Positions 1-12,694 of a stretch of 64,000 nt of DNA are shown one piece after another (position 1 is the first letter of the stretch; every line of letters starts with the position of its first letter). The notes under the pieces were generated by a model, which saw only the letters and a list, made by a program, of their open reading frames with translations, was not told the DNA's origin and did no database searches. The DNA comes from Paragordius varius (lineage: Eukaryota > Nematomorpha), in NCBI GenBank assembly GCA_964247055.1, contig OZ176051.1:4898001-4962000 (forward strand). Reading direction: 5' to 3'. The position numbers and the translations under genes are program-made.

Positions 1-247
1 AAACCTGAAGTCATAAATAACCCTAATTTTAATCTAAGGAAATCAATATGTTGTATTTTAAATATGCTGAGTTTACCAAAAATAACCAGATAAATTATAC
101 ATATTCTAGGAAATTGTATCAGGAATTATATGTCCCTTTGCCCCTACAAGCGATTTTAGAAACTACACTTTTATGGCTACACCTACATATCAGAAAATGG
201 CAAAATTTGCACGCATTTTATAATTAAAATTTTGTAGATTTTATAAG

Positions 248-744
248 CTAACACTTTGATTCGAATCGGGATATCTAGGGACCCTAAACCATATTGAATG
301 TATATTGCTTCTACCTTAATAAAATTTATATAAAAAAGCCAACATGTCAAAATGTAATTTAGTTTTTTTAAAAAAAAGCTCCATATCAAACTACTTCGGT
401 GCTATTTATATTTATATCGTCCAATTTTATTCTAACGCTAAGATTCAAGCTAATATTTTCTTTCAATCACCTCTAAAATTGTAAACAGGAATTTTGGTTT
501 TTTGTATTACTTGTATATTTAGCTATTTCACACATGTATTGTTAATTAAATTTTTATTGAGGTTTATCCATAAAGTTAAATCAAGATTTTTTAATTTGTT
601 TTATATTTTGATGATTCAATGTTATATAACGGCAAACGTTTGCAATGGAATTCCATATTTTTAGATATGATTTTAAACAGGCATGGAGTCCCTGAAAACC
701 TTAAGGAACGGAAAACTAAAATGAATGTTTTGAATCCAAGTGTT
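248..744 (-). repeat. TTAA-type non-autonomous DNA transposon, diverged copy (family A)
   Basis: An old copy in reverse orientation. The left edge reads CTAACACTTTGATTCGAATC and the right edge TGAATCCAAGTG, matching in reverse complement the ends of the intact copies at 811-1382 and 49966-50546. Much of the middle is diverged. It lies tail to head with the next copy, about 65 bp away. No open frame belongs to it. Confidence 0.6.
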
Positions 745-810
745 TTTCTCTAGGTAAAAGACTTTCCCAAAATGTCATGGGGTAAAATGTAGCAAACATA
801 AAAGTATTAA

Positions 811-1382
811 CACTTGGATACAACACATTGATTTTAGTCCTTCGATTCAAATTGGGGTAGTTAAATACCCCACGCCTGTTTAAAATATTCCTAAAAAAGA
901 TGGAAGGAATCGAAACCATTGCAAAATCTTGCACTAATATAACATGAATAAATCGTAGTATATAAAAAATTTTATTCAAAAATACTTCATATTACTTATT
1001 TTAAGCTAAAACCGAAAGGTAAAAATTTAGTCAACGTGACATGTGTCCAATGGTAAAATTAAAAAATAATACAAAATAAACCGCTTTTTCCATTTCTAAC
1101 AATATTAGATGTAATTTAATAAAAAATTAGCTATGATTTTACCCTTAAAATTAAATGAAGACAATATTTTGCAAAAATATGTAAAATAAAAATGGCGGCC
1201 AAGAAGTTTGACATGGAACTTTTTTTCCAAAACAAAATTTTATTTAGATATTTTGCCATATTTATACATATATTACTAGGATAGAAGCATAAATTTAAAT
1301 TGGGACCGTTTCCTTCAGTAGTTTTTTAAAAATTTCAATTTAAATATTGCCTGGGGTAGATACCCCAATTTGAATCGAAGTG
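811..1382 (+). repeat. TTAA-flanked non-autonomous DNA transposon (family A), whole
   Basis: A 572-bp element bounded by TTAA at 807-810 and 1383-1386, read as a target-site duplication. The ends are CACTTGGATACAACAC on the left and, in reverse complement, CACTTCGATTCAAATTGGGG on the right. Near each end is a short hairpin of the form GGGGTA...TACCCC. A TTAA target site is typical of piggyBac-type transposases, but no transposase is encoded, so a MITE mobilised in trans is the likely reading. Related copies are at 248, 2241, 2734, 17905, 18645, 47447 and 49966. Confidence 0.75.
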
Positions 1383-1466
1383 TTAATTATTTTATTATAA
1401 GTTATAATGAAAAGGCGCCATTGCAAATATCTTGATGAAATGTTAATTTAGAAGTCTGATGGCGCT

Positions 1467-2130
1467 TTTGGTTTGAGCTTACAAGTGTTATTAGAATTTA
1501 TTTATAATTTTGTCTTAAGCGTTCTATACAAGAAAACGGCAAATTTTGAGCACATTTTTGTAATAAAATTTTGAAAAATGCTTTTAATAAAAAATATCAC
1601 CAAATTCATAAACTACATATAAAAAGTGAAATAATATTTTTAAAAAATTAAATTTTATGATTGGGGCTCCAAAGCCCCAATCGCTCTTCTAAAATAAGCA
1701 GGTTTTGTTAATAGAAATGTAAACATATGAAACATTTTTTCTATATAATTTGATAATGCTAAACGTTTCTATCACCTCAAATTTATTTAAGCTTCTTTAG
1801 AGCTTAGGTGAATTATTGTGAAAAACACACGAATGAAAGTTTTATCAAAATTTTGAGGTGATAGAAACGTTAAAGATTAAGAAATAATATTAAAAAAGTG
1901 TATATGTATTCATTATAATACTGTTTCCATAATGGCTCAAAATCATGTAAAAGTACGCTTCAACAAAATCTTACAAATTTACGAAAAAGTATGTTATTTT
2001 TAGTTGATAACAATTTAGCCTATATTAAAATTCTTCATCGCGCAAGCTCTGCATTTTTGCGTTTTATTTAAAAAAATTAGCCTATTTTAGAAGAGAGAAA
2101 AAAGGGATTATCGGAGCTCAAACCAAAAAA
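1467..2130. repeat. Palindromic element with nested inverted repeats
   Basis: Outer arms TTTTGGTTTGAGCT (near 1467) and AGCTCAAACCAAAA (near 2117) are complementary. Further in, CTCTTCTAAAATA near 1684 pairs with TATTTTAGAAGAG near 2075, and AACGTTTCTATCACCTCAAA near 1760 pairs with its complement near 1850-1873. A separate short stem-loop, GATTGGGGCT...AGCCCCAATC, lies near 1660-1683. It is non-coding, probably a foldback-type MITE of a family not seen elsewhere in the window. Confidence 0.55.
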
Positions 2131-2240
2131 TATAATATTTATTTAAAAATATTACTCTGCTTTTTATGGCTAGCTTGTGATAAGTTTTAGCGATTTTTTG
2201 GAATGAAGCTTTTAGCTTTGACCAAAAAATTTTTAATTAA

Positions 2241-2729
2241 CACTTGTATACAACACAAATTCAGTCCTTATGGGGCTGTTGGATGCCCCTAGCCTATTTA
2301 ATTCAAAAAGAATTGAGACCATGGTGCTTTTATATAACATAAATAAACCGAAATATTAAAAGATCTTTTAAAAATAGTTGATATTACTTGTTTTAAAGAC
2401 CAAGGTAAAAATTTAGCCAACATGACATGTGAGCATGAGCTAAATTTATAAAAAAGAAACTTTTCTATTGTATCAATATTAGATGTGTTTTCAATAAACT
2501 AGCTTTAATTTTAGCTTTGATGATAAATGACGACATTTTTCACAAATGTTATAAAATAAAAATGGCGTCAAAGCAAATTCATATGGAATTTTAAGATATT
2601 TTGGCTTACTAATATTATTTTTATTGGGATAGAAGCACACATTTATTGGGATCGTTTATTTCAGTAGATTTTTAAAAATATAAATTTAAATATCAGCCTT
2701 ATTTAGATACCCCAACTTAAATCGAGGTA
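2241..2729 (+). repeat. TTAA-flanked transposon copy (family A)
   Basis: It starts after TTAA at 2237-2240 with CACTTGTATACAACAC and ends at TTAA 2730-2733. It is more diverged than the copy at 811. It shares its right-hand TTAA with the next, inverted copy, so the two abut exactly at one target site. Confidence 0.65.
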
Positions 2730-2733
2730 TTAA

Positions 2734-3294
2734 CACTTCAATTCAATTTAGGCTATCTAAATACCGCAGTCAATATCAAATTTTTAAAAAACTACTAAAA
2801 GAAACGGTTCCAATTTAAATTTATATTTCTATCATAAAAATTATATAGAAAAACCAAAATATAAAAATAAAATTTAGTTTTGGAAAAAAAGTTCCTTATC
2901 AATTTTGGACGCCATTTTTATTTTACAACATTTTTGTAAATATCGCTTTTTTTGATATTAAGGCTAAAATTAAGTTTACTTTTTTATTAATACCCATTTA
3001 ACATTAATATAAACAGAGAGAGTGGTATAACATTATTTTTATATTTGCTTATGACCATATGTCATAATGGGTAAATTTTTAGCTTTGAGTTTTACCTATG
3101 GATTTTACCTTTGAATAAGTAATATCAAGTAATAATGAATAATCTTTTTATTGTATTTCGGTTGATTAGTGTTACATAAATGCAAACCTTTGCCATGGTT
3201 TCAATTTATTAAATATTTGAAATATTTAATTTTAAACAAGCCTGGAGTATCTTACATTGAATCGACTGACTGAAATGTATGTTTTGTATCCATA
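2734..3294 (-). repeat. TTAA-flanked transposon copy (family A), inverted
   Basis: It begins CACTTCAATTCAATTTAGG directly after the shared TTAA (2730-2733) and ends near GTATCCATAA, the reverse complement of the family's CACTTGGATAC terminus. Interior blocks such as TTTTACCTTTG and GCAAACCTTTGCCATGGTTT match the reverse complement of the other copies. Confidence 0.6.
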
Positions 3295-3826
3295 ACATAT
3301 GCGAGAATGTTGCCATTTTCTATGGAGCATTTGCCACAAAACTCTAATTTTTTTCTTTAAGTCTTTAAACTAAAAGCACCAGAGATTCCTGATACTTTTT
3401 TCATATCACAATATATTTATTTCATCCAGATATTTATACATGACCCCCGATTTTGTACACTCTGTTATTATATAAAATTTGAAACATGAATTCAATGTTT
3501 GGGGTAGAAAATACCCTAAAAATATTTAAGTTTCTATCAAGTCTTTTATTTATTCAATTTAATACGTTTACACTGTTGGCTTAATATATATAATATAATA
3601 ATTAAAATTGTATTTAGAACTCTTTTAGTTTTAGAATGTTTGTTATAGACATCCATCATATGTCAATTGTATCTCCACTATAAAGTAAGCAAGCGTGATA
3701 AGCCCACCCGGAAATTATTGATTTCACATTTGTCACGATAAACACAGGTAATTTATTTATTTAAAAATCGATATATTGTAACTTTATATATAATATTATT
3801 GTGCATGAAAAACAGATTAAGACAAA

Positions 3827-6800
3827 ATGTCTTTTGATATGGACAATGGTTTTAAATCATCTAATTTTTAGGTTATAAACGGCGTTCTTCCAGATCACCT
3901 TCCATCAATGGCATTAATTCTAAAAAATCAAAAGTTGAAGAACTTGAAATGGAAACTAGAATCCTTTTCCCTGATAAAGTATTTTTGTCACCATAAGAAT
4001 TAGTATGCCGGCCCAGTAATTGGTAAGGGTGGGGAAAACATAAACCAAATTCGTGATAAGGTAGGCTTATAATTTGTTGTTGATTTATATAAAAAAATAA
4101 ATTATAATGTATAATTTCCTAATTATATATATTACGCTACTCTAACCTTCCTGAAACAATCTATACGAATATTACATGCGTCCACTACAATTATCCAACC
4201 CAAACGAATCTCCAACCTCTATACATAAAAACTAAAATATTTTTAATAATCCCCAATATTTATCCAAAATTACCTGCCAACCCATTAATTATTTAATAAA
4301 TATTCTACTTTACCCCTCTCTCAATATTTATAGTTTGGACTTAATATTAATCTGGCTGATTGTGGTGCCCCAGAAAGGTATTATATAATCTCTCTATTGC
4401 TTATCCAGCACGCACACCTTTGCTCATCATTTATTATCCTAAGATACTAAAATTCTATCCCATTTTATTTCTAATTAATAATTTATTTAATTGATTTTTT
4501 ACCCCTTATGTATAAATTGATACCATTTTTGTTATGTAACTAGTTAGTAGAGTTACCTTTTGTATATATACATATTATTGTCGTTATATATAATAGATAT
4601 TGATTTATTTTATGATCCCTCTCTACTTTAGGCTTACATTTTACCCTTCCTGATTCATTTTTATTTTTTTAGTTCTTTTTTATTTATGTGCTTAGCATTT
4701 TGCTGTTTCTCTCTATATTAATTATTTATATTGTTATTATTTTATGTGCTAGGATACTTAATTTAACAGGAGGCACCATTAAACAGCACATTCAATGCAT
4801 TGAAGCCATCCTTGAGATTATGAAAGATGTTTGTAGTTTTTTTTTATTTTTTTGCTTTTTCATTTAAAATTTATACTAATTACATCCTGTCTCACTTACC
4901 CTTACTTTCGTTAATGATGATGGATAACTAATATATATAATTTTTAAAAAATTGGTTATTTACATTTGCAATTTTATTAGAATCGCCGAGGGGATTATAA
5001 ACTTGAAAGCGAAGTACGCATCCTTGTACATGAAAGTCAAGCTGGTGCCGTTATTGGAAAGGGTGGAAATAAGATTCGGGAAATTCGTGATGTATAATTT
5101 TTTTGCGAAAAAATGCTTTTTTTAATGACTCTAAAATTTATCCTTAATTTATTAACATAATTATAGCGTACCCGTGCACATTTGAAAGTTTTCCCCACTG
5201 TGTGTCCAAAATCTACCGAACGTACCGTACTAATTGCTGGACAAATTCCAGAGATTGTTGAAACTTTGTACGAAATTTATGAGATTCTAAGCGAGGTAAA
5301 AAAATATTTTTGTGAATGTTTAAAATTATTTTATTTAAATATTTTTTTAGCAATTTTTTATTTAGCATATTTTTACTTTTATAATTTAAAGTTTGTCCGC
5401 TCAATAAGTTTATTAAGCCATGTTACCTTTTCTTTTTTAATGGTACTGAGAAAAAGACAAATTTAAAATTGTATCGTAAATTGCAAATTTTTTTTTGTAA
5501 AATTATTTTATATTAATTTGTGAGATTTTTTTCTTTTTGTTTTTAGGTGGCTCCCAGAGGCCCAAAATATTTTTATAGCCCAGTGGATTACGTGTATTAT
5601 GCCGTGTCCGATTATGGCGGTTTCATTGATGAGCGGGCCAGAAAAGCTGCAATGCGCGATGTTATGCCAGTGAACATTAGCAGATCTCTGAGTGGAGCTG
5701 GTGGTGGTCGTTATTCTCAAATAACGCAACATAATTATGACGGCTCGTCTCACAGATCACCACCTACCAGGGATAATTATGATTTATATCGCACTGGTAT
5801 TAGATTTTTTCATATTTCTTTTTCGTCTTTTCCATAGGAAAAGTTGTTTGTATCTATGATTTGCTGAGTTTGTTGTATTGTTATAAATATTAATTGAAAT
5901 TCGTTATTTACTGTGGTGTTTACATTATTTAGTTTATAATTTTTTCTTTGATACAATAATAAGGCAGTTCAAAATTTTCAAAAAGGAGGAGAGCCTTTTA
6001 AAATTTAAAAGACTGACAAAATTTTTTTAATCCATCATTTCGTATCCTTAATTTACTATATATCCAATATGATTTGGGTAGAGATCATATAATGACTTCA
6101 TATTTTAAATCTTTAATTGTAAAAGATTTAGGACACAAAATGGTCCTTATAAAATAGATATTTTGTGCCTTTTCTTGCTTAAATTACTGTGTTCCAATAA
6201 AAACACTTAGACTATTTTACCTGATATATATCTTACACTACTAACTTAATTATTTATAAAGAAATAAAAAATAATCACATTTTTCTTTTCTCCAAATTAT
6301 ATTTGCTTGTTTTGGATTAAATTAGATTATGGGCATATACCTGCACCAGCGATACCATCTCCGTTTTCTCCGTATGATGGCCCTTCCGATTACTATTATG
6401 ATCGGAGAATTCCGGCTCCATCAACATCTGTCAGGTAGCATTTTTTTTTCTAAGAAAAATTTAAAAGCTATAAAAATTCTTTTTCTGTTTTTTTGCATCT
6501 GAAATTTATATCGGAATCAGGACAGACTAATTTATTCTTTAATTATGTTTTAATCTTGATATCATTCAAAAAATGCTTATATTTTTTAATGTGTTTATAA
6601 TCAAATTATATAGACCATTGCTTCCTATCCCAGCATCATCTCAACCATCGTATTCCGAACGTGAAACTATTGTAACCCAGGTCACCATACCCAAAGAGGT
6701 ATCATTTATATTATTTTATATGAATATAGGTTGATATCATCGATTAATAATTATTCAACTATATTCACCTAATTTAATGGACAAAAAAACAGTTGTGAAA

Positions 6801-7376
6801 TTTTACAATTGTATCAAATGTGTGTTAATTGTTCTTACAAAACTAAAACCAATTTTTGGTTCCATTTATTTTGTTTTACTTATTACCGAGTCGTAATACT
6901 TAACTAGTTATAACCGTAAATGTACTTACTACTGTATCTATGATTTTTTTACCGATTCAAAACCCAAAAACTTTTTTATTACATGACTAAAAAATAAACT
7001 CTTTCTTTTATGAAACAGCTAGCTGGTGCCATAATTGGGCGAAGTGGGGAGCGCATTAATCGTATAAGAGATGATTCTCGTTGCAAAATCAAATTGGAAG
7101 AAATTGCCCCTGGTGATAAAGATAGAATAATTACTATTGAAGGTATTATTTACCATAGTTTGATAATCTTTGAATTTACAGCAAATATATCATTTTGCCT
7201 AATTTTATATCATTTATTTATATGTGTTTAGGGACAAGTGATGCCATTAGATATGCTCAAATGTTGTTACAAGATGCGTAAGCAAGCCATATTTTATTGA
7301 TATCATTTTTTTGTTATAATATACCTGTGTTTTAAAACCATATATTTATAATAGGGATGCTGTTTTGGAAGACTAG
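3827..7376 (+). CDS. HNRNPK: hnRNP K homologue, three KH domains (PCBP/hnRNP K family)
   Basis: Nuclear/cytoplasmic RNA- and ssDNA-binding protein of the PCBP/hnRNP K family (C-rich targets; splicing, translation, transcription). Exons: 3827-3848, 3872-3978, 4004-4060, 4334-4377, 4753-4828, 4981-5091, 5167-5295, 5547-5796, 6326-6434, 6614-6698, 7019-7142, 7232-7277, 7355-7376; 1182 nt, 393 aa. KH1 is at about 35-102 with GKGG (VIGKGGENINQIRD), KH2 at about 112-182 (VIGKGGNKIREIRD), KH3 at about 320-386 with a less usual GRSG (IIGRSGERINRIRDD). The linker of about 130 residues is rich in G, S, Y, P and R like the family's interaction region. The first two introns are only 23 and 25 nt; both are needed to keep frame, and the second falls inside the RIL...AGPVIGKGG core. 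The ATG at 3827 is the only one in frame. A short out-of-frame upstream ATG (3805) precedes it. A second candidate last exon lies at 7659. The family call is firm; the first exon is less so. Confidence 0.9.
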
Positions 7377-7658
7377 TGATTTTGTTGTTGTGCCAAAATG
7401 TATAATATGATTCTTTTTTGTAAGAGATCATATAACGCAAAATATTCAACAAGAAATCACTATCTTCTCAAAACATTGTTTCAATCGATCGCATTTTTTT
7501 CGATGGAATTTTTACTTTTGCATTTCCAAGGAATATGAACATTATATACTTGTTCATTTTATAATTGAAATGCTAAAACAATTTTGTTAATTTAAATGTT
7601 ACATCTTAAACTTGGATTTTAAATCAAATTAACAATTAACAACATTTTTATCATTTAG

Positions 7659-7701
7659 GGTTCGGAAACATGGGGGGAAGCGTGCTAGGAATTTACGATA
7701 A
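7659..7701 (+). other. HNRNPK: Candidate alternative last exon of the hnRNP K gene
   Basis: An acceptor TCATTTAG precedes this stretch. Joined to the donor at 7277|7278 it continues in frame as AVRKHGGKRARNLR and a TAA at 7699-7701, replacing the ADAVLED tail encoded at 7355-7376. The result is a basic instead of acidic C-terminus. Vertebrate HNRNPK is known to make isoforms differing at the extreme C-terminus. Both acceptors are good; which is used, or both, cannot be told here. Confidence 0.45.
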
Positions 7702-7808
7702 CTTATTTGTTTTATTTTCTCCGCAACCTTGGATATACGATATGATCTTTATTTTGATATATACACTTTAAAATATATACATTATTCTGTTCTACAAATT
7801 TGAAATTA

Positions 7809-7814
7809 AATAAA
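7809..7814 (+). terminator. Candidate polyadenylation signal of the hnRNP K gene
   Basis: AATAAA 108 bp past the later of the two candidate stops, with T- and GT-containing sequence following. Motif only; AATAAA is frequent in such AT-rich DNA. Confidence 0.35.
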
Positions 7815-10656
7815 TTATAATTTATTTAGTTGGATATTGTATATTAGTAAAAAATTAGTTATCTAACACATATTCCGAAACAGACAATTAGTAGATTAAC
7901 CCTGTAAATGAAATTATTACAAATGTGTTGAGAAGTAATATAAGGGGCTGCCTTTTATCACCTATATGGTATATGGCAAAATGTAATTGCAATTTATTTT
8001 TTCTTGTGTAACACCTTTGTGTGTCTTTTTTAGTTTAAATCTATATTCTACTCTCCACCCATAGTATAAGGATACAAAATAATGAATTAATTATTACATT
8101 GATCTTTTAAAATCGATATCTTTATATTGCCAATGTGTTAGCACATTTAGGACAGGAAAATTATGGCAAATAATTAATGTAAATAAATATATCATATATA
8201 GGAAATGATGATAAATAACGATTAAATTAAGAATTAAATAATTTTAAGGCTTTAAAATGCCTGCTAACTTTTTTTAACGTCACTAATTTTATTTTGGAGA
8301 ATTTTACTATATATATATATATTACTATATATATATATATAAGTATGAATTATTTCAAAATTAGCCTACTTTGTTGTCGGATTAATTACATTATGAATCT
8401 CATTATGGTTTTATCAATTTCTTTACCAATTTGTTAAAATTTGGATAAAAAACAACAACAGATTAATTACAAATTTAAGAATGCTTTTATTGGCCATATT
8501 TATATTCATGTACCAAATTTACAAATATATTTGGATTATTAATTACTCGTTTTTTTGGATGTTAATATATCATTAATGGTAACATTTTGCAATTTTATAA
8601 GCAGCTAATGCATTTAAAATAGGCCTGTGTTAGTAACTTCCCCAATTTATTATATCAAAGGACATGTAAGCCTGATTTGTATTGCAATCGATTAAGGTAA
8701 TGATATTTTAATGTTACTTGATGAGTTTTCTGGATTCAATAATTTAGCTTCGTTTGAAAATTCGGTCAGTTTTAATAGAAAAAGTAACACTGGAAAAATT
8801 TATACAAGGGATCATCAAGAATTAAACACATTTGCTTAATAAACATAACACCCCTTATACAAATCGTTTAGTATGTTAAAATCATTTTTAATTGGAACAA
8901 AAAGATATTACTAGCCATAAACAAAAAATAAATAGCATCACAAAGCTATTCGAATCAGTTAGCTTAAATTTGATTATAAGAACAGCTGATACTTTACTTG
9001 AATATATCAGTTTAAAAGAACTCATAGTTAATGACATTATAATACTCTTATTCTTCAATTAATATCTAAGTATCCTTTTTTGAATTTAATTTTAGGTTAT
9101 ATTATTAAAGTTTATATAATGTATAGATCTTATGAGCAGTAAATCAATACATTAGATTAATCTTTTGCCGTTATTATATAAACTGATTTATACTTTTTTT
9201 ACCGAATTGAAACGTGTTTATATAAATGCATTTAATATGATTTCAAATGATGCAAAAATATAATATTTTTCGATCATAAAAGAATTTGAGTTTATTTTAA
9301 GAAGTAATATTTCACCTTTTAAATAAAATTTCTATGTTGTTTTAATTAAAATATATTAGCCATTTGGGATGTAACCAATAAAGTGACAGGTGGTTAATGG
9401 CACACTTAAACTTAAGATAGAAATAGGTCAATAAAATTTTATTTTTAGTATAAATTAGTAAAAAAATTATGTTTAAACATATCGTATAACATTTTTGTAA
9501 TTTACCCAAAAACTGAAAAATAAATATATACCAATAAACATAACTGAACATTCACCTTAAAAAAACCCATTTATTATCTGAAAGACTTTTGTGAGTTATG
9601 TTATGTTTAATTTAAGTTATCCTAGCATTGAACAATACTTTTGACTTATTAATTGTTTAATTTTTAATAATTATAGAAATTGACATAATTTTAATCCAAA
9701 CTCTCGTTAAAAAATTTTAGAATTAGGGTTATGTTTTCGACTATATTAAATAATAACCGGACGGAAAGTTACCACAAATGTAAAGATATGTTTTAACTAA
9801 ACCAAAATTAATCAAATTGATAATCCAAATTTAATATCGATTTAAAATCTCACAACAAACATATGTTTCTTGACTAATTACAGTATGGGTAAGTATATAT
9901 ACATTGTTGATCTTAATATATATAAAGCAAAGGGAAATATAATTGGAAGATTGATATTTTTCTGTCATCGACCAATATTTATCACTTAATACTAGCCATT
10001 ACTTATTAGAATTAAAAAAATACCTATTATTATTTAGGTTAAAATCTTGTCGATTAACTCGTAGTATATTTTTATAAGCAGTCATGAAAATTATGTAAGA
10101 TCTGAGGACCTAATACCCTATATAGTATATCATATTATTTAGATTCTAAAATTTCAAATGTATGCATTGATTGAGAGTGATGTAATTGCTAATTATATTA
10201 TTTTTGTTATTATGTTTTCAAGAAAACCTAACTTTTTTGTATCAATATTTTATGTTAGAATTTTCGAGAATAGATTTCATGTTGCTTAATAATATGGTAA
10301 ATTCATAAAAAACCTAAAACCATCATAATTTGTAGAATATTGCCTAAATTGCACATAATTAAAAAGGCTTAATTAATAAATAATTGATAAGTTTAAATTA
10401 AGCTAAACTTTGATATACCTAAATATTTTTCTATTATATAATAAGATAAACATCATATAAATTTGGCTATTAAAAATTAATTAATATTCATTTAGTAACC
10501 AAATGTGATATGATTTAAATTTTTTATTGGTTATTGGTAAAATAGACATGTCATAAAAGGGGATAAATGACGCTTTAATATAGCAAAAATTTCAAATTAA
10601 AAAACAAAACTCAGCTTTTCCTTTATCCATATATGATGTATAAATATAAAAATCTA
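7815..10656. other. Gene-poor AT-rich stretch
   Basis: I see no exon-like sequence, RNA gene or clear transposon here. It holds TA microsatellites (two short runs at 8309-8342). A 69-codon minus-strand open frame at 9342-9551 resembles no protein and is probably chance. Confidence 0.5.
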
Positions 10657-10779
10657 CAGTAGCGTATGGTAAAAAACAACAAATGGTATGAAATTAAACA
10701 AATTTTTTCCCATCTTTTAACACTAATTATTTTGCTTATTTATCTGTAAAGAAATTTTATTTTATGCCATACACTGCTG
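10657..10779. repeat. Small TA-flanked MITE with CAGT ends (family D)
   Basis: A 123-bp element with ends CAGTAGCGTATGG and CCATACACTGCTG, each followed outward by TA (10655-10656 and 10780-10781), as expected for a Tc1/mariner-type TA target. A relative with longer arms is at 44466-44627. Detached end-like fragments (CCATACACTACTG) occur near 56029 and 56663. Confidence 0.55.
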
Positions 10780-10906
10780 TAAATAAAATTAAATGATTTC
10801 CACACAGATTTAATTAGTCTGATATTGTAATTGATCATTCATCATGTCTGATATGATGCTTTCCCCCAATTTGGTAAAATTTGTTATGTTGGGCGTCAAA
10901 AAATGT

Positions 10907-10913
<7 letters not shown>

Positions 10914-10976
<63 letters not shown>
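10914..10976. repeat. (TA)n microsatellite
   Basis: About 31 uninterrupted TA units. Shorter TA runs occur at 11164-11194, 17231-17253, 22126-22163, 32455-32487 and around 43900. Confidence 0.95.
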
Positions 10977-10978
<2 letters not shown>

Positions 10979-10979
10979 C

Positions 10980-11159
10980 GTTAAATTACTTTTTCGAGTG
11001 TATAGCGAGTGATCTGATGTAATTGATTTTTTGCAAAAAATGTGTTAATTAACCTTTGAAACCAGACTAAACAATAAATTTAAAAAAAGTACAGGTTCAA
11101 ACACGAATAAAATTTTGTATTACCTAGCTAGATATTCTTACCTAGATTTAAGATGCCAT

Positions 11160-11198
<39 letters not shown>

Positions 11199-12694
11199 TT
11201 TTTAGTTACCTACTCACTCGTAAAAAAATACTTTTAATGCAGTCATTGCGATTAAATGGGTTATTAATCTAAACAAAAATGTATTTTTATTTATATTAAT
11301 ATAAAATAATTGGGTCAGTTTTTACCTGTCAAAAAATTCATCTCAAATGATTAATGTACGTGTTTTTTAAGCTAGGAATATAATGGCATATATCGCTGGC
11401 TTTCCCCACTAATAAACAAATGGAAAAACACTTAACTTAATTAAAAAACATTTATTAATGTTATTAGATATGAAAGGCTGTTGAGAGAAAAATAGTTTTT
11501 CATTTTTTTGTAATACTAATTTTTAAATAAATAACCCAAGTGGGAGCAATAGATTATTTGGACTTTTAATAAGGTCAAAACAACAAAATACTATTCGGAT
11601 AGATTAAATTTTGAAAACTTAAGTATTTAATATTTTACAGGTATTGGAACTAAAAAACTTAGCTTTTGAAACCGTTATTAAACTAAAACGGTGCCGAAAC
11701 CAGTTGTTATTAAAACTGAAACCGGAATTACAAATGTGATAAAAAAAATTTCCATTTTGACCTAAAACAATGGGTTGGGTGATAAAAACAAGAAAGGGCT
11801 CCTCTTAAAAGAAAAGCTGATCTGATTCGTAAAAACGGACCTTATTAATAATATTTATCAACGTTTTTTAGCTTAATCTCATCAAAACTAAAGATTTTCT
11901 CATTTTTATCCCCCATCTAATAACCTTACAAGAGTCAAACAAGTTTATTGTATTAAACTCTCATTTTAGCCTAAAGGCCTTATAAATTAGTAATTAAGAC
12001 CAAATCAAATTCGCTTATGTGAGTGAGCATTCAAACGAATCACTTGGTGATCAAATTTTCCACTTTTTGAGTAAAAAGATATTTTTCGAAATTTTTTCCC
12101 ATCTAAAGGCAACTATTCTACGCATTCACGTGAAATTCATGGTTCAATGCAATCCATATGAACCCATATATTTAAATTTTTGTGAGTATTAATTTATATC
12201 GTAGAAAAAATGTAAAAATATAAAAAAATACCAGGCTAATTAAAACGATTTAGCTTAAAAACAAATAAACTGGAGTATGTTCAATTTTTGGCAATATTAT
12301 AACAGAACCTTTTTGGTACGTTTTTTAAAATAGTAAAACCGAGATAGGGAATGAGTCGGAACTGGAACCAAAACCAAACAATCCTGGTTACAATATCTAA
12401 TTACTTTCGTTTTAGAAAAACATTTTAATCTAATCGTATAGATGGTTTGTCTGTAATCCAATTGCCGCATACAAGTTTATAAAGTTATGGAGATCAAAAA
12501 GTAGAAAAGACATTCATTATTTTTCTTGTGATATTTTTGTTGTTCAATATACCTAATTGTGGGAAAATTGAATCTATTAAAGTTTTTAAAATAAAAATTG
12601 CTAGTAGACACTAATTAATTAAAGAATCAATTAAATGATGAGATTAACGCATTCAGGGATATAGATTTTATTTACGAAAGCTCTAACGTCAAAT
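10980..12694. other. Gene-poor AT-rich stretch
   Basis: Apart from the TA run at 11164-11194, no coding, RNA or repeat feature is recognised up to the start of the large inverted repeat. Confidence 0.5.

Noticed and set aside
248-280. TTTGATTCGAATCGG as a tRNA T-arm
   Set aside because: It is the GATTCRAAT block of family A transposon ends; no acceptor or anticodon stem surrounds it.
10844-10912. Short Met-rich frame before the TA microsatellite as an exon
   Set aside because: About 25 codons running into the TA repeat, with no donor that keeps a sensible frame and no similarity.
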